DNA of 31,583 nt from JACJXF01 sp038316435 (GTDB taxonomy: Bacteria; Bacteroidota; Bacteroidia; Bacteroidales; GCA-2748055): assembly GCA_038316435.1 (NCBI GenBank), contig JBBQAQ010000043.1, positions 1-31,583 of the forward strand, in the 5' to 3' direction. The position numbers and the translations under genes are program-made. Below the pieces are notes generated by a model. The model was not told the origin of the DNA, ran no database searches, and was given only the letters and a program-made list of their open reading frames with translations. How positions within the stretch are numbered: position 1 is the stretch's first letter; each line of letters begins with the position of its first letter. Shown here piece by piece: positions 24,815-31,583 of the stretch.

Positions 24815-25405
24815 CTAATCAAGCCTCTTAACCAGTCCGTAAAAAATTATCTTAATCAGATTATCCAGCCGGTCTTCAATATTTCCATGATCCTTATTGA
24901 TGAACAGAGGGATTTCAAGACCTTTCATTGCCGTAACCAGAGCAACTGCACTTAATCGCGGATCTTCAGTTACAAATTTTTGCTGTTTTACTCCTTTTTG
25001 CAGAATTTCAGTAACAATCTTTACTTCGTTCTGATCATATTTTTTTCTGATCTTCTCAATAAACTCAAGATGATTAAGGTACTCACCTGTTAAGGCTGCA
25101 TAAAAATTGGTTAAGGTTTTCATTTTATGCATACGGAAAAGAATGTATGCTCTTAATTGTTCAATTGGATCTTCAATCCTTGAAACTTCTTTCAGCAGAT
25201 CTCTTTTCAGTTCTTCTGCTTCCTGCTCTACAACTGCTCTGAAGATATCTTCCTTGCTGGGAAAATAATAATATATCGATGATTTACCTTTTCTGCAAGC
25301 AATGGCAATTTCATCCATAGTTGTTTTCTTAAAACCATATCTGGAAAAAATCTTTGCCGCAACATTAATTATTTTTGATCGTATTTCGTCTTTCTTTACA
25401 GCCAT
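24815..25405 (-). CDS. TetR/AcrR-family transcriptional regulator
   Basis: A protein of 196 residues. The N-terminal TetR-type helix-turn-helix spans about residues 6-54: IINVAAKIFSRYGFKKTTMDEIA, then KGKSSIYYYFPSKEDIF, where the SIYYYFPSKE recognition-helix end is characteristic. The C-terminal ligand-binding domain is diverged, and no ligand can be named. Neighbours are housekeeping genes (lspA convergent, rnr upstream on the same strand), so the target is not obvious; the 69-base gap before it has no clear operator I can define. Start at ATG 25405 in preference to the ATG four codons upstream. Confidence 0.9.
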   Translation of the reverse strand: MAVKKDEIRSKIINVAAKIFSRYGFKKTTMDEIAIACRKGKSSIYYYFPSKEDIFRAVVEQEAEELKRDLLKEVSRIEDPIEQLRAYILFRMHKMKTLTNFYAALTGEYLNHLEFIEKIRKKYDQNEVKIVTEILQKGVKQQKFVTEDPRLSAVALVTAMKGLEIPLFINKDHGNIEDRLDNLIKIIFYGLVKRLD

Positions 25406-25474
25406 AGTCTCACACACTGAATTTTCAATATATTGTCAAAAATAAACGGTAATTACAGATTTTCAACCACTTTT

Positions 25475-27661
25475 TTACTCCAACATGGTATAATCCATTT
25501 GTCTTTTTGCAAGGTTTACGCTTTTTACAATGATTTTTACGTCGTCGCCTAGCTGGTAAACTTTTTTAGTGTTTCTGCCTGTCATGCAATAATTATCTTC
25601 ATCGAAAACATAGAAATCATCCATCAGCGACTGAACAGAAACCATTCCTTCACATTTGTTTTCATTTAGCTCAACATAAATTCCCCATTCACTAATCCCG
25701 CTAATTATTCCGTCAAATTCCTGGCCAAGTTTATCCGACATAAACTCAACCTGTTTATATTTAATAGATGCTCTCTCAGCATCCATGGCTTTTTTCTCCA
25801 TCACCGACGAATGTTCGCATCGTTTCTCATATTTGTCTTTGTTTTTCGCTTCTCCCCCGGCAAGATAATGAGCAAGCAGTCTGTGAACCATCAAGTCGGG
25901 GTATCGCCGTATCGGAGAAGTAAAATGAGTATAGAACCCAAAAGCTAGTCCGTAATGTCCAATATTATCGGTTGAATACCGGGCTTTAGCCATCGCTCTT
26001 AATGCCAGTGTTTCAATTACATTTTGCTCTTTTTTCCCCTGAACATCATCAAGCAGTTTGTTGAGTGAAAAAGCTGCCTGTTTACCTGATCCCAGCTGAA
26101 GATTATACCCAAATTTTCTGATAAACTGAGCGAATGATTCAAGTCTTTCGGAATTCGGTTTATCATGAATCCTATATACAAAAGTTTTAGGTTTGCCTCC
26201 TGCGGGATTTTCGCCATGCACATCTTGAAGAAACCGACAACCGCGGTTTATATAGCTCGCCACCATTTTATTGGCAAGCAACATAAACTCTTCAATCAGC
26301 TGATTCGACTCTTTCTGCACCTTAAAATATACACTTAGTGGCTTACCCTTCTCATCAATATTAAATTTTACCTCAGCTCTTTCGAAAGCAATCGAACCAT
26401 TTCGAAAACGGTCCTGACGCAGAATCTGTGCGAGCTTGTGCAGAGTAAGAATCTCGGTTTTCATATCGCCTTCCTTACCCATTATAATTTCCTGAGCTTC
26501 TTCGTAAGCAAAGCGGCGCTGTGATTTTATTATGGTCCTACCAATCCATTCATTCAGGATTTCAGCCTTATCATTCATTTCAAATACAGCTGAAAAACAA
26601 AGCTTGTCTTCGTTTGGCCGAAGAGAGCAAATGAAATTCGAAAGCCGTTCTGGAAGCATTGGAACAACGCGGTCGACAAGGTATACAGAGGTTGCGCGAT
26701 CGTAAGCCTCGTCTTCAATAATACCTTTAGATCTTACATAATGCGAAACGTCGGCAATGTGAACACCAACTTCCCAGTTTCCGTTTTTCAGTTTTTGGAG
26801 GGAGAGAGCATCATCAAAGTCTTTTGCATCGTGCGGATCGATTGTGAAAGTGGGGATTTTTCTAAAATCGCGTCGCAGTGCAATTTCTTCCTTTGAAATA
26901 CTGTCGCTGATTAGGGCTGCGGCATCATCAACTTCTGACGGAAATGTAATCGGAAGATCAAACTCGGCGAGAATTGCATGCATTTCCACATCATTCTCTC
27001 CAGGATTTCCAAGAACTTCAACTATTTCTCCAATGGGACTCTTTGCGTTTGCGGGCCATTCAACGATTTTCGCAATAGCCTTTTGTCCTGCTTTTCCTCC
27101 CTTTAATTTATTTATTGGGATAAAAATATCGTAGGGCATTTTACGATTATCGGTAACCAGAAAAGCAAAATTATTGTTGATCTCGATGATCCCAACGAAA
27201 CTCATGCGTGATCTTTCAAGAATCTCGATAACTTCACCTTCATATCGGTTCGACCGTGGTTTTTGCGGGAAAACATGAACCTTTACCACGTCGCCGTTCA
27301 TCGCGGTTTTCATATTTGGACGCGCTATAAACACGTCTTCCTCCATATCTTCACTAATCAGAAATGCATAACCGTACTGCGTCATATCAACCTTTCCTAT
27401 CAGATAACCTGCGCGGGACTTCAGTCTGAATTTACCAATTTCCGGCTCTTCTAGCTTAGCCGATGATGTAAGCCACTCAAGAGTCTGCAACACCTGTTGT
27501 TTCTGCAATTCATCTTTAATCCCCAGAAATTTTGATATTTGCTTGTAGTTATATAGTTTTTTTGGGCTATTAGAAAAAATTGCCATCATACTGCCGGCCA
27601 TTTTCTCTTTATTGAAACCCTTGTCTGCTTTGCCTTTTCGCTTGTGCGTCATAATTTTCAT
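25475..27661 (-). CDS. rnr: Ribonuclease R
   Basis: A protein of 728 residues, a processive 3'-to-5' exoribonuclease that degrades structured RNA. Domains in order: an N-terminal winged-helix region (about 25-85), two cold-shock domains (about 85-215), the RNB catalytic domain starting around 260, and a C-terminal S1 domain from about 645. The magnesium-binding aspartates are in DPHDAKDFDDA (275-285). HYGLAFGFYTHFTSPIRRYPDL, the conserved RNB segment, is present. The basic N-terminus (HKRKGKADKG) suits RNA binding. Length is close to that of other Bacteroidota members. Start ATG 27661; ATG 27652 is also possible. Divergent from cysS. Confidence 0.95.
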   Translation of the reverse strand: MKIMTHKRKGKADKGFNKEKMAGSMMAIFSNSPKKLYNYKQISKFLGIKDELQKQQVLQTLEWLTSSAKLEEPEIGKFRLKSRAGYLIGKVDMTQYGYAFLISEDMEEDVFIARPNMKTAMNGDVVKVHVFPQKPRSNRYEGEVIEILERSRMSFVGIIEINNNFAFLVTDNRKMPYDIFIPINKLKGGKAGQKAIAKIVEWPANAKSPIGEIVEVLGNPGENDVEMHAILAEFDLPITFPSEVDDAAALISDSISKEEIALRRDFRKIPTFTIDPHDAKDFDDALSLQKLKNGNWEVGVHIADVSHYVRSKGIIEDEAYDRATSVYLVDRVVPMLPERLSNFICSLRPNEDKLCFSAVFEMNDKAEILNEWIGRTIIKSQRRFAYEEAQEIIMGKEGDMKTEILTLHKLAQILRQDRFRNGSIAFERAEVKFNIDEKGKPLSVYFKVQKESNQLIEEFMLLANKMVASYINRGCRFLQDVHGENPAGGKPKTFVYRIHDKPNSERLESFAQFIRKFGYNLQLGSGKQAAFSLNKLLDDVQGKKEQNVIETLALRAMAKARYSTDNIGHYGLAFGFYTHFTSPIRRYPDLMVHRLLAHYLAGGEAKNKDKYEKRCEHSSVMEKKAMDAERASIKYKQVEFMSDKLGQEFDGIISGISEWGIYVELNENKCEGMVSVQSLMDDFYVFDEDNYCMTGRNTKKVYQLGDDVKIIVKSVNLAKRQMDYTMLE

Positions 27662-27743
27662 AAATAATTATCACAAGTTACGGTTTATAAGGCGTTTAAA
27701 ATAATTTATTGCTGACTTTCCGCTTTTCCGGAATTGAAGTTCC

Positions 27744-27773
27744 TTTGTTATTCCAATCTTATTCATATTTTTA
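27744..27773 (+). promoter_or_regulatory. Possible promoter upstream of cysS
   Basis: TTTG at 27744-27747 and TATTTTTA at 27766-27773, spaced by 18 bases, resemble the Bacteroidota -33/-7 boxes with one mismatch in the -7 box. The proposed start of transcription lies within about 20 bases of the cysS ATG. Confidence 0.35.
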
Positions 27774-27791
27774 CAGTTCGTAAATTTCAAA

Positions 27792-29255
27792 ATGAGTAAA
27801 CTTAATATATACAACAGTCTCACGCGGAAAAAGGAAGAATTTATCCCCTTAAATCCACCACATGTAGGATTATATGTCTGCGGTCCTACTGTATATGGTG
27901 ATCCACATCTTGGCCACGCCCGGCCTGCAATTACATTTGATTTACTATTTCGTTATTTGAAATATCTTGGATATAAGGTTCGTTATGTAAGGAATATTAC
28001 TGATGTAGGGCATCTCGTGGCTGATGCTGATTCAGGAGATGATAAGATTGCAAAGAAAGCGAGACTTGAAGAACTCGAACCCATGGAGATTGTGCAGTAT
28101 TACACTAATCGATATCATGACATCATAGGCCGGCTGAATGTTTTACCACCAAGTATAGAACCTCACGCATCGGGGCATATCATTGAACAGATTGCCATGG
28201 TAAAGCAGATTATGGCTGCTGGGTATGCATATGAATCGAATGGTTCGGTATATTTTGATGTTGAGAAATACGATAAAAAACACGATTACGGAAAACTTTC
28301 TGGTCGTAAAACCGAAGAACTTTTATCGAACACCCGCGAACTAGAAGGACAGCAGGAAAAACGTAATCCTTTTGATTTTGCTATCTGGAAGAAAGCTGAG
28401 CCCGAGCATATCATGCGCTGGCCATCAGATTGGAGCGACGGATTTCCGGGATGGCATCTGGAGTGCTCTGCTATGAGCGCTAAATATCTTGGTGAGACTT
28501 TTGATATTCACGGTGGAGGAATGGATCTTCTTTTCCCTCATCATGAATGCGAAATTGCGCAGTCTGTTGCGGCCCTTGGACACGAGTCGGTGAAGTACTG
28601 GATGCATAACAATATGATCACTGTCAATGGTCAGAAGATGGGCAAATCACTGGGAAATTTCATCAACCTCGATGACTTTTTTAGCGGGAATAACAGTTTG
28701 CTGAGTTCTGCCTATAGTCCAATGACAGTGCGGTTTTTCATTCTTCAGGCACATTACCGCAGTACACTGGATTTTTCGAACGAAGCCCTTCAGGGAGCTG
28801 AAAAAGGTTTGAAACGTTTGCACGCTGCTATAAAATCCCTCGATAAAATTATCCCTGGAAAAACAACCGGGTTTGACATGAATAAAATCATTACAGATGC
28901 CTTTGATGCTCTGAATGATGATATGAACAGCCCGATTGCCATTGCTTGCCTTTTTGATGGTGTGCGGATTATCAATTCCCTTGTTGATAAAAAAGAAAGC
29001 ATAAGCAAAGAGGATCTTGCTGTTTTCCGTAACTTTTACCACACTATGGTTTATGAAATTCTTGGGCTTATGGATGAGGGTATACAGGAAAACAGTCTTA
29101 CATCAGGGAAGTTGGTTGATTTTATTCTGAACATAAGAACTGAAGCGAAAAACAATAAAGACTTTGCAACATCCGATAAAATCAGGGATGAGCTAAAGGC
29201 TCTGGGAATAGTTATTAAAGATGGTAAAGATGGCGTTGCATGGGAGTGGGAGTGA
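27792..29255 (+). CDS. cysS: Cysteinyl-tRNA synthetase
   Basis: A protein of 487 residues that charges tRNA-Cys. Class I motifs: HLGH at 39-42, preceded by the zinc-ligand Cys30 in YVCGPTVY, and KMGKS at 282-286 in place of KMSKS. WHLECSAMSAKYLG, with its further zinc-ligand cysteine, and HGGGMDLLFPHHECEIAQ are the specific signature of the family. The C-terminal anticodon-binding part is present and the length is normal. The cysS stop is followed after 27 bases by ispG on the same strand, so the two are probably co-transcribed. Confidence 0.97.
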   Translation: MSKLNIYNSLTRKKEEFIPLNPPHVGLYVCGPTVYGDPHLGHARPAITFDLLFRYLKYLGYKVRYVRNITDVGHLVADADSGDDKIAKKARLEELEPMEIVQYYTNRYHDIIGRLNVLPPSIEPHASGHIIEQIAMVKQIMAAGYAYESNGSVYFDVEKYDKKHDYGKLSGRKTEELLSNTRELEGQQEKRNPFDFAIWKKAEPEHIMRWPSDWSDGFPGWHLECSAMSAKYLGETFDIHGGGMDLLFPHHECEIAQSVAALGHESVKYWMHNNMITVNGQKMGKSLGNFINLDDFFSGNNSLLSSAYSPMTVRFFILQAHYRSTLDFSNEALQGAEKGLKRLHAAIKSLDKIIPGKTTGFDMNKIITDAFDALNDDMNSPIAIACLFDGVRIINSLVDKKESISKEDLAVFRNFYHTMVYEILGLMDEGIQENSLTSGKLVDFILNIRTEAKNNKDFATSDKIRDELKALGIVIKDGKDGVAWEWE

Positions 29256-29282
29256 TTTTAATAATTTAATAATTTTGACGTT

Positions 29283-31178
29283 TTGCCAAAGTCCCTCGAA
29301 ATAAAAATAGGTAATCTCACGATTGGCGGGGAATATCCCGTTGCAGTACAATCGATGACGAATGTTCCAACCGATGATATTCAGGCGTCTGTAGAGCAAT
29401 GCATCCGTATTTTCAATGCCGGGGGAGAAATGGTTCGGCTTACCACACAAGGTTTAAAAGAAGTGGGAAGTCTCGGTCTGATTAAACAAGAGTTACTTCA
29501 AAGAGGATATACTTTGCCGCTTGTTGCCGATGTACACTTTAAACCTACTGTTGCTGAAGAGGCGGCAAAAATTGTTGAAAAGGTAAGGATCAATCCGGGG
29601 AATTACGCAACCCATAAAACGGGTCGCACAGAACCTTTTACCCCAACGGAATATGCCAAAGAGCTGACTGCAATCAAGGAGTTTTTGAAACCACTGATTG
29701 AAATTTGTAAAGGCAATAATACCGCCATACGTATTGGGGTGAATCACGGCTCACTCTCAGAAAGAATTATGAGCCGGTATGGCGATACTCCCGAAGGCAT
29801 GGCTGAGTCGGCAATGGAGTTTATAAAGATCTTTAGTTCAGCGGGATGTCATAACCTGGTCATATCAATGAAGGCCAGTAAGCCTCGGGTAATGGTATAT
29901 GCCAACCGTCACCTGATGAAGAAAATGCAGGCAAATGAAATGGTTTACCCTGTTCATCTGGGTGTTACAGAGGCTGGGGAAGGTGAAGATGGAAGAATAA
30001 AGTCGGTAATAGGAATTGCATGTTTACTTCAGGATGGAATTGGTGATACGATAAGGGTATCCTTAACAGAGGAGCCGGAAGCTGAAATTCCGGTTGCAAA
30101 GAAAATTGTTTCGTTTTTTGCTGCCGTGAAAAAGGATTTGCCGGTAGCTGTTTTTAATCACTATTCATATAACCCATTTGCTTACCAGAAGAGGGTTTCA
30201 CTACCTTCTGAAAATATTGGAGGAAGAAATGTACCGATAGTAATTCTCAAAATCACTGATCCCAGAGGAAAAGAATTTCCCCTATCTGAAGCCGGCTATT
30301 CATTTGCTGAAAATGGCACTTTGCTTTCAGGCCATGGTGCTGCCGATTACATTTTCCTTGAGGATGAAAACTGGTTTTCGGTGCCCGGAAAGGCTGTTCA
30401 TGCTATCTGTAATTTCCCCGCCTGGAAAACCCGCCACAAAAGCCTTTCCCATCATTACCCATTAATTGATCTGAAGGATTACGAATCAGTAAAAAGTGAA
30501 TTCCGGGGTCTTCATTTTTTAAAGATGAGCCTGAAAGATACCAATCCTGCTCATCTTCAAATACTTGATACTGCTTTTCTGGCTTGCCTTATCGTTGACC
30601 TCCCGGAATATGATGCCCTGAATGTAACCCGTCAGTTCTTTAATACTCTCTCAAAACGAAACTGTCGCATTCCTGTAATACTTCATAAAACCTACAAATC
30701 AAAGAGTTTTGAAGATCTGGTGATACAAGCATCAGGAGAATTAGGACCTGTTTTTCTGGATGGACTTGGGGATGGACTTTGGATTGAAGAATCGAATTTG
30801 GAACTTGATCCCTCTGTCCTTCGGAGCCTATCCTTTGGGATTTTACAATCATCCGGAATGCGAATATCCAAAACCGAGTTTATTTCCTGTCCGGGTTGTG
30901 GACGCACGCTTTTTAATCTTCAGACGGTTTCACATAAAATAAGGGAAGCAACCTCACATCTTGTTGGATTGAAAATTGCCATCATGGGTTGCATTGTAAA
31001 CGGTCCGGGTGAAATGGCCGATGCCGATTATGGATATGTTGGTGCAGGTCCGGCGAAAATAAGTCTTTACAGGGGGAAAGAAGTGGTGAAACAGGGAATA
31101 CCTGAAGGAGAAGCATTGAATGAGATGATTGAATTAATAAAGAAAGATGGAAAGTGGGTGGAGAGGAAAGAGGATTAA
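29283..31178 (+). CDS. ispG: 4-hydroxy-3-methylbut-2-enyl diphosphate synthase, long form
   Basis: A protein of 631 residues for the penultimate step of the MEP isoprenoid pathway, reducing cyclic MEcPP to HMBPP with a 4Fe-4S cluster. The N-terminal TIM barrel shows PVAVQSMTN, LVADVHFKP and RINPGN. The cluster ligands are Cys536 and Cys539 in CPGCGRTLF and Cys570 in GCIVNGPGE, with Glu577 in the same motif. Between about residues 270 and 520 lies an extra domain absent from the ~370-residue E. coli type but known in Bacteroidota, Chlamydiae and plants. The start is TTG at 29283; an in-frame stop lies at 29262 and no ATG or GTG is available upstream. Probably transcribed with cysS. Confidence 0.95.
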   Translation: MPKSLEIKIGNLTIGGEYPVAVQSMTNVPTDDIQASVEQCIRIFNAGGEMVRLTTQGLKEVGSLGLIKQELLQRGYTLPLVADVHFKPTVAEEAAKIVEKVRINPGNYATHKTGRTEPFTPTEYAKELTAIKEFLKPLIEICKGNNTAIRIGVNHGSLSERIMSRYGDTPEGMAESAMEFIKIFSSAGCHNLVISMKASKPRVMVYANRHLMKKMQANEMVYPVHLGVTEAGEGEDGRIKSVIGIACLLQDGIGDTIRVSLTEEPEAEIPVAKKIVSFFAAVKKDLPVAVFNHYSYNPFAYQKRVSLPSENIGGRNVPIVILKITDPRGKEFPLSEAGYSFAENGTLLSGHGAADYIFLEDENWFSVPGKAVHAICNFPAWKTRHKSLSHHYPLIDLKDYESVKSEFRGLHFLKMSLKDTNPAHLQILDTAFLACLIVDLPEYDALNVTRQFFNTLSKRNCRIPVILHKTYKSKSFEDLVIQASGELGPVFLDGLGDGLWIEESNLELDPSVLRSLSFGILQSSGMRISKTEFISCPGCGRTLFNLQTVSHKIREATSHLVGLKIAIMGCIVNGPGEMADADYGYVGAGPAKISLYRGKEVVKQGIPEGEALNEMIELIKKDGKWVERKED

Positions 31179-31240
31179 TTGCTGAAGGAATATTTAAGAT
31201 GCTGACAATAAAAGATTCATCCTTTGTGCAACTTTTTGAT

Positions 31241-31256
31241 CCCGTTAGCTATCGGG
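31241..31256. repeat. Palindromic CCCG-TAGCTA-CGGG element after ispG
   Basis: CCCGTTAGCTATCGGG pairs over its outer 4 bases and its central TAGCTA is itself palindromic. The T-run expected of an intrinsic terminator is missing (TTATTG follows), so I treat it as a dispersed palindrome that may incidentally end transcription. Confidence 0.5.
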
Positions 31257-31366
31257 TTATTGTGGCCTTTGTGGAATAGCGGTAATTTGGTCAAAATATT
31301 TTGGTGATTTTCAAAAAAAGCCGTTAAGATTAGCTGATTTTTAGTTTCTCGCAACATTAAACATCA

Positions 31367-31380
31367 GGGGTTTAAACCCC
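31367..31380. repeat. Perfect GGGGTTTAAACCCC palindrome
   Basis: A 14-base perfect palindrome. A near copy, ACGGGTTTTAAACCCCGT, is at 31479-31496 inside the loop of the inverted repeat described next. Confidence 0.75.
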
Positions 31381-31390
31381 GTTGAGATTT

Positions 31391-31583
31391 TTTGGAAGAG
31401 GTAGTGAAAAAGTAAAAAAAAAAGGCAGAGATTGTGAAATATAGCGAATTAAAAATTATTAATAATTGTTCTAGGGTAACGGGTTTTAAACCCCGTAATA
31501 AATAAAACTTATTCATACTTATTAATGCGCTATATTTCAAAATCTCTGCCTTTTTTTTTAACTTTTTCACGACCTTTTCCAAA
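31391..31583. mobile_element. Miniature inverted-repeat element (MITE-like), reaching the window edge
   Basis: Arms of 56 bp at 31391-31446 and 31528-31583 are inverted copies differing at about four or five positions (both contain GGCAGAGATT and GAAATATAGCG, directly or in complement). The 81-bp centre is AT-rich and holds the near-palindrome at 31479-31496. There is no coding capacity beyond chance. The right arm reaches the last base of the window, so the true ends and any target duplication are unknown. A large RNA hairpin acting as a bidirectional terminator is an alternative, since the arms carry A-runs and T-runs. Confidence 0.6.

Noticed and set aside
31364..31582. A 72-codon open frame on the minus strand
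   Set aside because: It lies wholly within the inverted repeat and palindromes, is lysine- and phenylalanine-rich from A/T runs, and has no recognisable domain.

Overview
The window looks like chromosomal DNA of a member of the Bacteroidota, probably Bacteroidales-like. Evidence: a fused ccsB-ccsA cytochrome c maturation gene, the long IspG with an inserted central domain, the gene order ileS - DksA-like - lspA, a DksA-like protein with a degenerate zinc finger, promoters resembling TTTG/TAnnTTTG, moderate-to-low GC, and families of short intergenic repeats common in this phylum. Genus cannot be told from the sequence.

Layout. 1-1963 is a repeat-rich stretch: the 3' part of a polysaccharide-deacetylase-like gene carrying an in-frame GC-rich repeat, degenerate CTCTGTG repeats, a 5'-truncated RelE-type toxin remnant missed by start-based ORF calling, and a VanZ-like membrane protein. 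1963-5070 is the fused CcsBA haem exporter/cytochrome c synthase. 5067-9606 is a leftward set: a threonine-synthase-like PLP enzyme, a DUF1611 (DgcN-like) protein, a dipeptide-epimerase-type enolase-superfamily enzyme, then a Tat-exported sugar-isomerase-like TIM barrel; the first three look like a D-amino-acid or peptide catabolic unit. 9805-16601 is a rightward surface-polysaccharide region: initiating sugar-phosphate transferase, a Wzi-like outer-membrane barrel, gmd and fcl (GDP-L-fucose synthesis). It is interrupted by a small DUF559 nuclease gene bracketed by inverted hairpin repeats and followed by related repeats.

16606-31178 is mostly core metabolism and information processing: YhbP-like protein, NAD-dependent epimerase/dehydratase, riboflavin synthase, an orphan histidine kinase, ileS, the DksA-like gene, lspA, a TetR regulator, rnr, cysS and ispG. 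31179-31583 is non-coding and holds palindromes and a long inverted repeat resembling a miniature transposable element, running to the window edge.

The strongest candidate for something little described is at 11501-12070: one DUF559 (PD-(D/E)XK/Vsr-like fold) endonuclease gene exactly bracketed by inverted copies of a ~39-bp hairpin-forming repeat. Solo copies of the same repeat lie nearby, and a related one is inserted in frame in the gene at the left end. This is the architecture expected of a REP/REPIN-like repeat family with a DUF559 nuclease in place of a RAYT transposase. A second theme is capture of repeats into coding sequence (deacetylase, VanZ C-terminus, Wzi-like signal region).
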